Positions 16,764 through 24,727 are shown, counted from the stretch's first letter. The stretch: 64,000 nucleotides of DNA from Amnibacterium setariae (GCF_003581425.1 NZ_QXTG01000002.1:62001-126000); one strand, 5' to 3'. A program made the numbers and translations. The notes: generated from the sequence alone by a model not told the origin.

Positions 16764-18041
16764 GTGACCCGACTGCCGACCCCCGACCTCGACGACGCGG
16801 TGCGGTGGGCGGCGCGGCACCTCGGCGACCTCGCGCTCGAGGGGCCGGAGGGGGTCGCCGCCTCCCGGCGCTTCGTGGGCGGGCAGACCGCGGCCGACGA
16901 GGCGCTCGAGGACTTCGACGTCCGCGGCTACGCGGCGCAGCGGAACGAGGTGCTGCCCGCCGAGGACCGCGGCGCGAGCGGTCTCTCGCCCTTCATCCGG
17001 CACGGCCTGCTGCCGCTGCCACGGGTGTGGGACCGCGTCGCGGGCGGCCCGGCGCGGGACGTCGGCAAGTTCCGCGACGAGCTGCTGTGGCAGGAGTACG
17101 CGCGGCACGTCTACGCGCGGGTCGGGCGCCGCATCGCCCGGCCCCTGCGCCGGGAGCCGGCGGTCGGGCACGGCTGGTCGGGGGAGCCGTACCCGGAGGA
17201 GATGGCGTGCATGGCCGCCGTCCGGCACGAGCTCGTCGAGGACGGCTGGCTCGTGAACCAGACGCGGCTCTGGGCCGCGTCGCAGTGGACGGTCCGGGCG
17301 GGCTGGGACTGGCGGGAGGGGGAGCGCGCGCTCTACCGGCACCTCGTCGACGGGTCGCCCGCCGCGAACGGCGTCGGCTGGCAGTGGGCCGTCGGCGCGG
17401 GCACCGGCAAGCCGTACGGCTTCAGCCGCTGGCAGGTCGAGAAGCGGGCGCCCGGCCTCTGCGCCTCCTGCCCGCTGCGCCGCGCCTGCCCGATCCAGGA
17501 CTTCCCGGAGGCGCAGGCCGGGCCGCAGGTCGACGCCGCGCCCGGGCTCGCCGCCGACCCGGACCCGACCGCGACGGCCGGGCCGCTGGTGCCGGAGGTC
17601 CGGGGCGAGCCGGACGCCGTCTGGCTCACGGCGGAGTCGCTCGGCGACGCCGATCCCGCGCTCGCGGCGACGCCGGGCGCACCCGTCGTGTTCGTCTTCG
17701 ACGAGCCCCTGCTCCGCGGCCTCCGGCTGTCCGGCAAGCGGCTGGCCTTCCTGGCGGAGACGCTCGCGGACCTCGCGCAGCGGCGGGAGGTGGAGGTGCA
17801 CCGCGGCGTCGTGCCCGAGGTGCTGGCGGGCCGGTCCGTCGCGGTCACCTGGGCGCCGGTGCCCGGCTTCCGCGCCCGGTCGGCGCGCGTCGACGTGGCC
17901 GCGCTGCACCCGTGGCCGTGGCTCCGCCGCCCCGCCGGCGGCTCGGCGCGCTCCTTCACCGCGTGGGTCGAGCGGCACGGCGGCAGCCCGACCCCGCACC
18001 GCGGCGCCGCCCGGACGGCGAGGCCGCGGCGACGCGGCTGA
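16764..18041 (+). CDS. Photolyase/cryptochrome-like flavoprotein with apparent domain permutation and Fe-S motif
   Basis: 425 residues. Residues ~30-230 read as the FAD-binding helical domain of photolyases: SGLSPFIRHGLL, FRDELLWQEYARHV, EEMACMAAVRHELVEDGWL, NQTRLWAASQW and GVGWQWAVGAGTGKPYG. Cys149, Cys233, Cys236 and Cys242 (CASCPLRRAC) match in number and spacing the [4Fe-4S] ligands of Fe-S bacterial photolyases/cryptochromes (PhrB/CryB). The N-terminal alpha/beta antenna domain is missing; residues ~283-405 (DAVWLTAESL, DPALAAT, VVFVFDEPLL, RLAFLAETLADLAQ, VHRGVVPEVL) look like that domain moved to the C-terminus. Likely DNA photorepair or light sensing. Start GTG is set by TAGCCT (16752-16757) six bases upstream. 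Confidence 0.75.
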   Translation: MTRLPTPDLDDAVRWAARHLGDLALEGPEGVAASRRFVGGQTAADEALEDFDVRGYAAQRNEVLPAEDRGASGLSPFIRHGLLPLPRVWDRVAGGPARDVGKFRDELLWQEYARHVYARVGRRIARPLRREPAVGHGWSGEPYPEEMACMAAVRHELVEDGWLVNQTRLWAASQWTVRAGWDWREGERALYRHLVDGSPAANGVGWQWAVGAGTGKPYGFSRWQVEKRAPGLCASCPLRRACPIQDFPEAQAGPQVDAAPGLAADPDPTATAGPLVPEVRGEPDAVWLTAESLGDADPALAATPGAPVVFVFDEPLLRGLRLSGKRLAFLAETLADLAQRREVEVHRGVVPEVLAGRSVAVTWAPVPGFRARSARVDVAALHPWPWLRRPAGGSARSFTAWVERHGGSPTPHRGAARTARPRRRG

Positions 18042-18050
18042 CGGCTCGGG

Positions 18051-20717
18051 TCAGCCCGTGTTCTGCAGGCCGGCCGCGACGCCGCTGACGGAGAGCAGCA
18101 GGAGGCGCTGCAGCTCCGGGTCCGCCGGCTGCTCCTCCGGGGCCTCCCGCAGCGCGCGCAGCGCGCGCAGCTGGAGGAGGGAGAGCGCGTCGACGTAGGG
18201 GCTGCGCATCTTCACCGCGCGCTGCAGCACCGGCTTGTTCGCGAGCAGCTGCGCGGCGCCCGTGATGCGCAGGACCTGGTCGCGGGTCCGGTCCATCTCC
18301 TCGAGCACGAGGGCCGCGAGGTCCTCGCGGTCGCCGAGCGCGAGGTAGTGCCGGGCGATCCGCTGGTCGGCCTTCGCGAGGCCCATCGCGACGTTGTCGA
18401 TCATCGTGCGGAACAGCGGCCAGTCGCGGTACGCCTCCCGCAGCAGCGCCTCGTCGCCCACGGCCTCGAGCGCGCTGCCGAGCCCGAACCAGCCGGTGAG
18501 GTTGATGCGGGCCTGCGTCCAGGAGAACACCCACGGGATCGCCCGCAGGTCCTCGAGCGACTCCACGGAGAGGCCGCGCCGCGCCGGCCGGGAGCCGAGC
18601 GCGAGCAGCCCGATCTCCTCCATCGGCGTCACCGTCGCGAACCACGGCGCGAAGCCGGGGGCCTTCACGAGGGCGAAGAAGCGCTCCCGCGAGGTGCGGT
18701 CCATCGTCGCGGCGACCTCCGCGAACCGGGTCGCGGCCGCCTCGTTGCGCGTCTCGATGGAGGGCGCCGAGGCGAGCAGCACCGCCGCGGTCACCTGGTC
18801 GATGTGCCGCATCGCGATGTCGCTGCCGCCGTACCGGGCGAAGATCACCTCGCCCTGCTCGGTGAGCTTGAAGCGGCCGTCGACGGAGTGCGGCGGCTGG
18901 GCCAGGATCGCCGAGTTCGCCGGGCCGCCGCCGCGGCCGAGCGCACCGCCCCGGCCGTGGAAGAGCGTGAGCTCGATGTCGTGCTCCTGCGCCCAGGTCG
19001 CGATCCGCCGCTGCGCCTCGTAGAGCGCGAGCGTCGCGGCGACCGGGCCGACGTCCTTCGAGGAGTCGGAGTAGCCGAGCATGACCTCGAGCCGGCGCCC
19101 GGTCGCCTCGAGCCGGGCCGAGAACTCGGGGTGCTCGACGATCTCGGCGAGGATCCCCGGCGCGGCCTGCAGGTCCGCGAAGGTCTCGAACAGCGGGATC
19201 ACGTCGAGCACCGGCGGGGTGCCGTCGGGGCCGACCGCGGCGCGGGCGAGCCGGTGCACGGCGGCGAGGTCGTCGGCGGACTGCGTGAAGGAGACGATGT
19301 AGCGGCCGGCGGCCCGCGGGCCGTAGCGGCGCTGGATCTGCGCGATCGTGCGGACGACCTGCAGCGCCTCCTCGGCCTGCTCGCTGAGCGGCCCGCCCGC
19401 CTCGATCTCGGCGAGCACCTTCCGGTGCACGGCGGAGTGCTGCCGCACCTCGAGCTCGGCGAGGTGGAAGCCGAAGGTCTGCACCTGCCAGATCAGCGTC
19501 TGCAGGTGGCCGTAGGCCTGCCGGTGCGCGCCCGCCTCGACGAGCGAGCCCTGCAGCACCGCGAGGTCCGCGAGCAGCTCCTCCGGGTCGCGGTAGGCGA
19601 GGTCCGCGTTCCGGGTCCTGGTCGCCGCGATGCGGCGGGACAGCAGGAGGAGCACGCGGCGGTGCGGCTCGTCCGGCGACCGCTTCGCGACCTCCGCCGC
19701 GGCCTCCTCGTCGACGGCGCGGAGGCGCTGCCAGAGCGCGAGCAGCGCGGGCGACGGCGGGGTGGTCGACGCGTCGAGGGTGAGCGTGCGGCCGACGCGG
19801 GCGGCGGTCCGCTCGAGGCCGAGCAGCACGTGCTCGCTCGCGATCGCGGCCGCCTGCTTCGTGATCGCCGCGGTGACGAACGGGTTGCCGTCCCGGTCGC
19901 CGCCGACCCACGTGCCGACCCGGACGAAGGGGCGCACCTGCGGGGCCGCGTCGCCCGAGGCCTCGGGCTGCAGCACGGCGTCGATGCGCCGGTACACCTC
20001 CGGCACCGCGGTGTAGAGCGTCTCGTCGAAGACGGCCATGATCGAGCGCACCTCGTCGACCGGGCTCGGCTTCTCCGACCGCAGCGGCGCCGTGCGCCAC
20101 AGCGTGTCGATCTCCTCGAGCATGCTGCGCTCGATCCGCTCGACCTGGGCCGGCGCGACCGCGCCGTCGCGCTCGTCGAGCAGGTCCGCGAGCCGCCGGA
20201 TCGCGGACGACACCGCGCGGCGCCGCGCCTCGGTCGGGTGCGCGGTGAAGACCGGGTGGAACCGCATCGCCTGCAGCCGCTCGAGCGCGGTCGGGGCGCC
20301 GACCTCCTCCGACAGCTTCGCGAAGGCGCTGCCGACCGAGTCCGCCGGGTCGCGGGAGGGTCGGCCGTCGCGCTCGCGCAGCACGCGCACGCGCTGGTGC
20401 TCCTCCGCGAGGTTCACGAGGTGGAAGTAGGCGGTGAAGGCGCGGGCCACCTCGTCGGCGCGCGCGACCGTGAATTCCTCGGCGATCGCGGCGGCGGCCG
20501 AGAAGGCCCGGTCCGTCTCGTCGGTGTACGCCTGGATCGTCGCGACCCGGAGGCGCTCGACGTCCTCGTAGAGGCCGGGGGAGCCGCTCTCGCGGAGCAC
20601 GCGGCCGAGGAGCGCGCCGAGCAGGCGCACGTCGGCGCGCATGCGCTCCGGGATCTCCTGCTCGGCCTCGAAGCGGCCGACGGCGTCGATCGCCTCCGGC
20701 TGGACGGTGTCAGGCAT
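18051..20717 (-). CDS. ppc: Phosphoenolpyruvate carboxylase
   Basis: 888 residues, full length. It fixes bicarbonate onto PEP to give oxaloacetate, refilling the TCA cycle in the cytoplasm. Signature segments: FHPVFTAHPTEARRR with the catalytic His, VGTWVGGDRDGNPFVT, MLGYSDSSKD, LFHGRGGALGRGGGP, and the canonical QNTG C-terminus. ATG at 20717 has TACCGT (20725-20730) seven bases upstream, so the mRNA is probably leaderless; longer reading frames upstream are antisense shadow. It ends nine bases from the convergent photolyase-like gene. Confidence 0.96.
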   Translation of the reverse strand: MPDTVQPEAIDAVGRFEAEQEIPERMRADVRLLGALLGRVLRESGSPGLYEDVERLRVATIQAYTDETDRAFSAAAAIAEEFTVARADEVARAFTAYFHLVNLAEEHQRVRVLRERDGRPSRDPADSVGSAFAKLSEEVGAPTALERLQAMRFHPVFTAHPTEARRRAVSSAIRRLADLLDERDGAVAPAQVERIERSMLEEIDTLWRTAPLRSEKPSPVDEVRSIMAVFDETLYTAVPEVYRRIDAVLQPEASGDAAPQVRPFVRVGTWVGGDRDGNPFVTAAITKQAAAIASEHVLLGLERTAARVGRTLTLDASTTPPSPALLALWQRLRAVDEEAAAEVAKRSPDEPHRRVLLLLSRRIAATRTRNADLAYRDPEELLADLAVLQGSLVEAGAHRQAYGHLQTLIWQVQTFGFHLAELEVRQHSAVHRKVLAEIEAGGPLSEQAEEALQVVRTIAQIQRRYGPRAAGRYIVSFTQSADDLAAVHRLARAAVGPDGTPPVLDVIPLFETFADLQAAPGILAEIVEHPEFSARLEATGRRLEVMLGYSDSSKDVGPVAATLALYEAQRRIATWAQEHDIELTLFHGRGGALGRGGGPANSAILAQPPHSVDGRFKLTEQGEVIFARYGGSDIAMRHIDQVTAAVLLASAPSIETRNEAAATRFAEVAATMDRTSRERFFALVKAPGFAPWFATVTPMEEIGLLALGSRPARRGLSVESLEDLRAIPWVFSWTQARINLTGWFGLGSALEAVGDEALLREAYRDWPLFRTMIDNVAMGLAKADQRIARHYLALGDREDLAALVLEEMDRTRDQVLRITGAAQLLANKPVLQRAVKMRSPYVDALSLLQLRALRALREAPEEQPADPELQRLLLLSVSGVAAGLQNTG

Positions 20718-20752
20718 GCCCCCAACGGTAGGGGGCGCGTGTTCCGGGTTCG

Positions 20753-20989
20753 TTACGCGTCGTCGCGGAGCGACTCGGACGACTCCGACGGCTCCGGCGC
20801 GGGGCCGGCCGCGAGCGGCCAGGGGAGCGCCGCGGGGTCGGTGGCGGGCCCGGGATCGGCACCGGCGTCGCGCTCGATCACGGTGCCGTACTGCTCGATC
20901 TGACCGATGTTGCGCAGGGCGGACGCGAGCCCGCCGTCCTCCGGTCCCTCGAGACCGACCGACTTGCGCACCGACAGGATGAAGCCCAC
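20753..20989 (-). CDS. Small conserved hypothetical protein
   Basis: 78 residues from GTG. The first half (GFILSVRKSVGLEG, LASALRNIGQIEQYGTVIE) looks folded and the second half is Pro/Ala/Ser-rich and acidic. GAGAAT five bases before the start could be a -10 box. It lies upstream of ppc in the same direction, 36 bp away, and divergently from the YchJ gene. No family recognised; the coding call is moderate. Confidence 0.5.
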   Translation of the reverse strand: MGFILSVRKSVGLEGPEDGGLASALRNIGQIEQYGTVIERDAGADPGPATDPAALPWPLAAGPAPEPSESSESLRDDA

Positions 20990-21025
20990 GGCGCCATTCT
21001 CGCCCCGGGAGGGGACGATGGGGCG

Positions 21026-21412
21026 GTGATCGGAGCCGACGACCGCTGTCCGTGCGGCGGCGGGCGCTACGGCGCCTGCTGCGGGCCGCTGCACGCGGGC
21101 GCGCCGGCGGTGACGGCCGAGGCGCTGATGCGGTCCCGCTACTCGGCGTTCGCGCTCGGGCTCGGGCCGTACCTGCTGGCGACCTGGGCCGCTGCGACGC
21201 GGCCGCGGGAGCTCGAGGTCGACGACGGCCTCGAGTGGCGGCGGCTGCAGATCGTGGACACCGCGCGCGGGGGACCGGACGACGGCGAGGGCGTCGTGGA
21301 GTTCCGCGCCGCGCACCGCTCGGCGGCGGGGGCGGGCGTGCTGCACGAGCGGAGCCGCTTCGCGCGGGAGGCCGGCCGCTGGGTCTACCTCGACGGCGAC
21401 CTGCTCGACTGA
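21026..21412 (+). CDS. YchJ-family (UPF0225) protein
   Basis: 128 residues. An N-terminal SEC-C-like zinc motif (RCPCGGGRYGACCGPLHAG) is followed by the YchJ block AEALMRSRYSAFALG and an NTF2-like fold ending WVYLDGDLLD. This is the usual length and layout. The molecular role is unknown; the SEC-C motif suggests metal and protein binding. GTG start; GACGAT six bases earlier could be a -10 box. Confidence 0.88.
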   Translation: MIGADDRCPCGGGRYGACCGPLHAGAPAVTAEALMRSRYSAFALGLGPYLLATWAAATRPRELEVDDGLEWRRLQIVDTARGGPDDGEGVVEFRAAHRSAAGAGVLHERSRFAREAGRWVYLDGDLLD

Positions 21413-21430
21413 GCGCCTGCGCCGGGCCGG

Positions 21431-22153
21431 TCAGCGGTGCCGCTTGCCCTGCTTCGGTCCGGGCTTCGGCTGGTGCCGCTGCTGCTGCTTGTGCTTCTGC
21501 ACCGGCGGCGTCGCCCGCTTCGGCGTGGCACGGCGCTGCTGCTCCGTCCCGCGCCTCCGCGTCGGCTCGGCGGGGTCGGCGGGCGCTGCGGCCTCCGCGC
21601 GGGAGCTGTTCGCGGTCCGGCCGCGGACGATGCCGATGAACTCGTCGACGAGCGGGCCGCCCTCCGACCGCGGCCAGACGAGGCCGACGCGGCTCGGCGC
21701 GGCGTCGGTGATCGGCCGCGCGACGAGGTCCTTGCGTCCCGTCGCCCGGAACACGGACTGGGGCATCCGGGCGATGCCGTGGCCCGCGGCGACGATGTCG
21801 AGCGCGCCCTCGTCCCAGCCGGGGTAGAGCTCCTCGTCGGCGAGGTCCGCCTCCGTCACGGCGTCGAAGACCTTGACCGGGTGGTCCTTCGCCGCGACGA
21901 CGACCGGCGTCTCCTCCCACAGCGGGATCACGTGCAGCCCGTCCGCGTCGGCGCCGTCGACGGGCAGCCGGGCGAAGACCATGCGGACCGCCGGGACTGC
22001 GGGATCGCCGGGGACGGCGGGGTGCAGCGCCGCGGCGACGTCCTCGACGGGGACGACCTGCAGCGGCACGTCGGGCATCCGCTCCCGCCACACGCGCACC
22101 CAGCGGTCGGGGGTGACGCCGGCGACGACGCCGATCACGAACGGGTCGGGCAC
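21431..22153 (-). CDS. LysR substrate-binding domain protein lacking the DNA-binding domain
   Basis: 240 residues. Residues ~1-185 match the periplasmic-binding-like effector domain of LysR regulators (FVIGVVAGVTPDRW, PLQVVPVEDVAAALHP, HVIPLWEETPVVVAAKDHPV, GGPLVDEFIGIVRG), but there is no helix-turn-helix upstream. A ~55-residue Lys/Arg/Gln/Pro-rich tail ends it and may bind nucleic acid. Start GTG is supported by TACCCT (22161-22166) seven bases upstream on this strand. The divergent DUF5997 gene starts 25 bp away. It might sense a ligand and act without, or through another protein's, DNA-binding part. Confidence 0.8.
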   Translation of the reverse strand: MPDPFVIGVVAGVTPDRWVRVWRERMPDVPLQVVPVEDVAAALHPAVPGDPAVPAVRMVFARLPVDGADADGLHVIPLWEETPVVVAAKDHPVKVFDAVTEADLADEELYPGWDEGALDIVAAGHGIARMPQSVFRATGRKDLVARPITDAAPSRVGLVWPRSEGGPLVDEFIGIVRGRTANSSRAEAAAPADPAEPTRRRGTEQQRRATPKRATPPVQKHKQQQRHQPKPGPKQGKRHR

Positions 22154-22160
22154 CGGGCCG

Positions 22161-22170
22161 AGGGTAGCGT
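22161..22170. promoter_or_regulatory. Overlapping divergent -10 boxes
   Basis: TAGCGT (22165-22170, plus strand, seven bases before GTG at 22178) and TACCCT (22166-22161, minus strand, seven bases before GTG at 22153) share a TA step. The whole intergenic space is 24 bp, so both genes are likely leaderless and their promoters mutually exclusive. Confidence 0.6.
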
Positions 22171-22177
22171 TCCGGTC

Positions 22178-22573
22178 GTGGCGCAGGACCAGACGATGAA
22201 GCCGGAGACGGCGGCGAAGAAGCTCGGGGTGCTGCTCGAGGCGACCCCGGAGTCGTTCCGGAGCGCGCCCGTGTCGCGCTCCGCCCTCCAGGAGCTGCAG
22301 GACTCGCCGCCGGAGTGGCTCGTCGTGCTGCGCCGGGAGGGCCCGCACCCGCGGCCCGTCGTCGCCGCGCGGCTCGGGGTGTCCGTCGCAGGCCTGCGGC
22401 GCGCGGAGCTGACCGAGCCGCAGACGACCGCGCAGATCCAGGCGCTGCTCGAGCACAAGCCCGAGTGGCTGCTCCGCGAGCGCGAGACGCACGCCGCCGT
22501 GATGGCGGAGAACGCCCGGGTCAAACGGGACCGCGCGGCGAAGGCCGGATCCGGCGGAGCGCCCCGCGACTGA
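22178..22573 (+). CDS. DUF5997 family protein
   Basis: 131 residues. The block MKPETAAKKLGVLLEATPESF and the following EWLVVLRREGPHPRPVVAARLGVSVAGLRR fit the actinobacterial DUF5997 family of unknown function. GTG at 22178 is chosen from the -10 box TAGCGT seven bases upstream; ATG at 22196 is the alternative and would remove six residues. The C-terminus is Lys/Arg-rich. The middle resembles a short helical DNA-binding-like segment, but no activity is known. Confidence 0.8.
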   Translation: MAQDQTMKPETAAKKLGVLLEATPESFRSAPVSRSALQELQDSPPEWLVVLRREGPHPRPVVAARLGVSVAGLRRAELTEPQTTAQIQALLEHKPEWLLRERETHAAVMAENARVKRDRAAKAGSGGAPRD

Positions 22574-22589
22574 GGTTAGGCATGCCTAA
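22571..22589. promoter_or_regulatory. DtxR/IdeR-type iron box
   Basis: The 19-bp site matches the IdeR/DtxR consensus TWAGGTWAGSCTWACCTWA at about 16 of 19 positions and contains the perfect palindrome TTAGGCATGCCTAA (22576-22589). It overlaps the -10 box TAAACT (22587-22592) of the next gene, so iron-loaded regulator would block it. Confidence 0.75.
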
Positions 22590-22598
22590 ACTGAAGGC

Positions 22599-23009
22599 GT
22601 GCGTGCGCATCGCGGTCGACCCGGCCCCACCGTCCTGCTCGCCGGCGACGGCGCGGACCTGCGGGACCTCGAGGCCCTGATCGCGACCCTGCCGGTGGAC
22701 GCCTACGGGCAGGTCTACGTCGAGGTCGGCTCCGCCGACGAGGTCCGGCCGCTGGCGACGCCCCGCCGCGTCCACGTCACCTGGCTCGTGCGCGGCGCCG
22801 ATGCGGTCGCGGGCACGCTGCTCTGCTCCGCCGTGGAGGCGTGGACCGCCGAGTGGATGCCGGACGGCCACCGCGACGACCGCCGGATCGCCTGGGTCGG
22901 CTGCGCCGCCGCGCCCCGCATCGCCGCGCGGTACCGCCGGCTGCAGGAGCGCTCGATGAGCGCCGCGGCGATGGGCCTGCCCGTCGCCGACGTCGACGGG
23001 GTCGAGTAG
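22599..23009 (+). CDS. SIP-domain (siderophore-interacting protein C-terminal) protein
   Basis: 136 residues. The segments TVLLAGDGADLRDLEALIATLP, RVHVTWLVRG and DRRIAWVGCAAAPRIAARYRRLQE correspond to the NAD(P)H-binding C-terminal half of siderophore-interacting ferric reductases; the N-terminal FAD-binding half is absent. Stand-alone SIP domains occur in actinobacteria and are thought to help in iron release or signalling. GTG is six bases after TAAACT, suggesting a leaderless mRNA, and the iron box overlapping that promoter supports an iron-limitation role. Confidence 0.8.
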   Translation: MRAHRGRPGPTVLLAGDGADLRDLEALIATLPVDAYGQVYVEVGSADEVRPLATPRRVHVTWLVRGADAVAGTLLCSAVEAWTAEWMPDGHRDDRRIAWVGCAAAPRIAARYRRLQERSMSAAAMGLPVADVDGVE

Positions 23010-23159
23010 CGCTCCGGAAGGGGCCGGACAAGCCGATCGCCCGGTGGCCGGGGCGCTGCCTCCGGCTCTCCCGAGCGATCGATCAGGTCTTCAGGATGCG
23101 CCGGTCCGGCGCCCTCCGCAAGACCCGATCGGCCGGGTCCGGCGTGTCGCGGCGGGGTC

Positions 23160-23837
23160 TCAGCGCTCGCTCAGCGCGAGCGTCCGCAGCAGCTCCTCCG
23201 GCGTCGTGCCGGCCCGCTTCGCGCGGGTGGTGAGCGCTCGGAACTCGGCGGTCGAGAACCCGACGACGACCTGCTTCGACGGAGCCGATGCCGGTCCGGG
23301 TTCGGCCTCGAAGAGCGCGGGCGCCGCAGAGGAGGCGGAGGAGGACGAGGCGGGTGAGGCCGGCCGGGGCGCCACGCCGCCGAAGCCGGGGCCCGCGTCG
23401 GGCGTCGCGCCGCGCTGGTAGGCGGTCGCGGCGGCGCGCGCGCGGTCGTCCGCGGCCTCGTTCAGCTCGTGGCCGACGTGGCCCTTGACCCACTCGAAGC
23501 GGTAGCGGCGCCCCTGCAGCGCGGCGTCGATCTCCTTCATGAGCTCGACGTTCATGACCGGCGAGCCGTCGGCCTTGCGCCAGCCCTTCCGCTTCCAGCC
23601 GGGCATCCACTTCACGACGGAGTTGATGACGTACTGGCTGTCGCAGAGCACGAGCAGGTCGTCGTCGACGCCCTCGGTCGCACGGAACAGCTCGAGCACG
23701 GCCTTCAGCTCGCCCATGTTGTTCGTGCCGTGCGGCCAGCCGCCGGCGGCCCAGCGGTCGTCGTCGATGTACCAGGCCCACCCGGCGGGACCGGGGTTGC
23801 CCAGGGCGGATCCGTCGGCGGCGGCGGTGATCGTCAC
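23160..23837 (-). CDS. rnhA: Ribonuclease HI with C-terminal extension
   Basis: 225 residues. RNase HI cuts the RNA strand of RNA-DNA hybrids. Residues 1-140 carry the catalytic acids: Asp in TAAADGSALGNPG, Glu in NNMGELKAV, Asp in LVLCDSQYVI, and His/Asp in KGHVGHELNEAADDRA, with the basic protrusion GWKRKGWRKADG. A Ser/Ala/Pro linker (~150-185) leads to a 40-residue module (KQVVVGFSTAEFRALTTRAK) resembling a ribbon-helix-helix fold. Normal RNase HI is ~150 residues, so this tail is extra. GTG lies six bases after TACGAT (23844-23849). Confidence 0.9.
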   Translation of the reverse strand: MTITAAADGSALGNPGPAGWAWYIDDDRWAAGGWPHGTNNMGELKAVLELFRATEGVDDDLLVLCDSQYVINSVVKWMPGWKRKGWRKADGSPVMNVELMKEIDAALQGRRYRFEWVKGHVGHELNEAADDRARAAATAYQRGATPDAGPGFGGVAPRPASPASSSSASSAAPALFEAEPGPASAPSKQVVVGFSTAEFRALTTRAKRAGTTPEELLRTLALSER

Positions 23838-23865
23838 CGCGACATCGTACGGAGGGGCTCCGGCG

Positions 23866-24657
23866 TCACTCGGCCGCGACGAACCACGGCGGGTGGACGA
23901 CCACCTTCGGGGCGGCGCCGTCGACGTCGGCGAACATGCGGCGCACGCGGGCGCGGGCGGGCTCGTTCGCGACCGCGATCAGGGTCACCGCGGACAGCGG
24001 CACGGGTCCGGGCACGAGCACCTCGACCCCGGTCAGGTCCGGGTCCGTGCGGGAGGCCTGGGCGACCGCGCGGGCGGGGTCGTCGAGCGTGAACCGCGTG
24101 CGCGGCGCGGCGGCGTCGTCGTCGGCCACGACGAGGCCCTGGCCGAGGTCGCGACCGACCGCGACGAGCACGGCGTAGTCGGCGGGCCCGAGCGAGCGGG
24201 CCGCCGCGGACCAGTGGGGCTCCTCCGCGCCGCTGCGCAGCTCGACCCAGCGCTCCGCGTCGGGCGAGGCGGCGAACGGCACGAACTCGTCGACGTGACG
24301 GCCGTCGCCCACGTCGGCGTGGGCCCGCAGCTGCCGCGCGAGCGGCGCGGCGACGTCGAGGTCGGGCTCGAGGCCGCCCGCGATCGCCCGCAGCTCGCCG
24401 TCGAGCAGGATCGACTCGAGGTTCACGAGCGGCGTCGCGTGGTAGAGCCGACGCGTCCCGAACGGCGGGACCTTCGCGGGCACGCCGGCCGCGGTGCCGG
24501 CGGCCCGCCGGGTCGCGGGGCGGGTCGTGGCGGGCCGGGTCGCCCGCGGCGCCGTGCGCGTGGCCGAGGCCGCCACGGTCACGGCCGGCTCGGGCGCCGT
24601 CCTCGGGAAGCAGATGTCGCACATGCCCTCGTCGAACCCGTGGATGCATTCCGCCAC
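23866..24657 (-). CDS. DarT-like ADP-ribosyltransferase with N-terminal zinc motif
   Basis: 263 residues from GTG. N-terminus [14 protein letters not shown] has Cys4, Cys13 and Cys16 plus His6, a possible zinc knuckle, then an Ala/Thr/Arg linker to ~65. Residues ~68-255 resemble the DarT/DUF4433 fold: [46 protein letters not shown], and [12 protein letters not shown] with Glu212 at the usual catalytic-glutamate position. DarT modifies thymidine in single-stranded DNA and is normally paired with the macrodomain antitoxin DarG. No macrodomain gene is seen nearby. This may be a housekeeping relative rather than a toxin. Confidence 0.65.
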   Translation of the reverse strand: MAECIHGFDEGMCDICFPRTAPEPAVTVAASATRTAPRATRPATTRPATRRAAGTAAGVPAKVPPFGTRRLYHATPLVNLESILLDGELRAIAGGLEPDLDVAAPLARQLRAHADVGDGRHVDEFVPFAASPDAERWVELRSGAEEPHWSAAARSLGPADYAVLVAVGRDLGQGLVVADDDAAAPRTRFTLDDPARAVAQASRTDPDLTGVEVLVPGPVPLSAVTLIAVANEPARARVRRMFADVDGAAPKVVVHPPWFVAAE

Positions 24658-24688
24658 CGCGCGATCGCCCTCCCCCTGCTCGGTCGTC

Positions 24689-24727
24689 CGTACCGCTCAA
24701 CGGTACGACTGCCCGGGGAACCCCGGG
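24689..24727. promoter_or_regulatory. Two inverted repeats in a divergent promoter region
   Basis: CGTACCG-CTCAA-CGGTACG (24689-24707) and CCCGGGGAACCCCGGG (24712-24727) lie in the 158-bp space between the divergent DarT-like and MFS genes. Either could be an operator; no known regulator consensus was recognised. Confidence 0.5.

Noticed and set aside
12591-17999. A ~1800-codon extension upstream of the LuxR regulator
   Set aside because: It is antisense or out-of-frame reading over the kinase, helicase and photolyase-like genes. The regulator's GTG overlaps the kinase stop, which fixes the true start.
23010-23159. Possible gene or strong terminator between SIP and rnhA
   Set aside because: No frame with coding character and no long perfect hairpin could be found; only scattered GC-rich short repeats.
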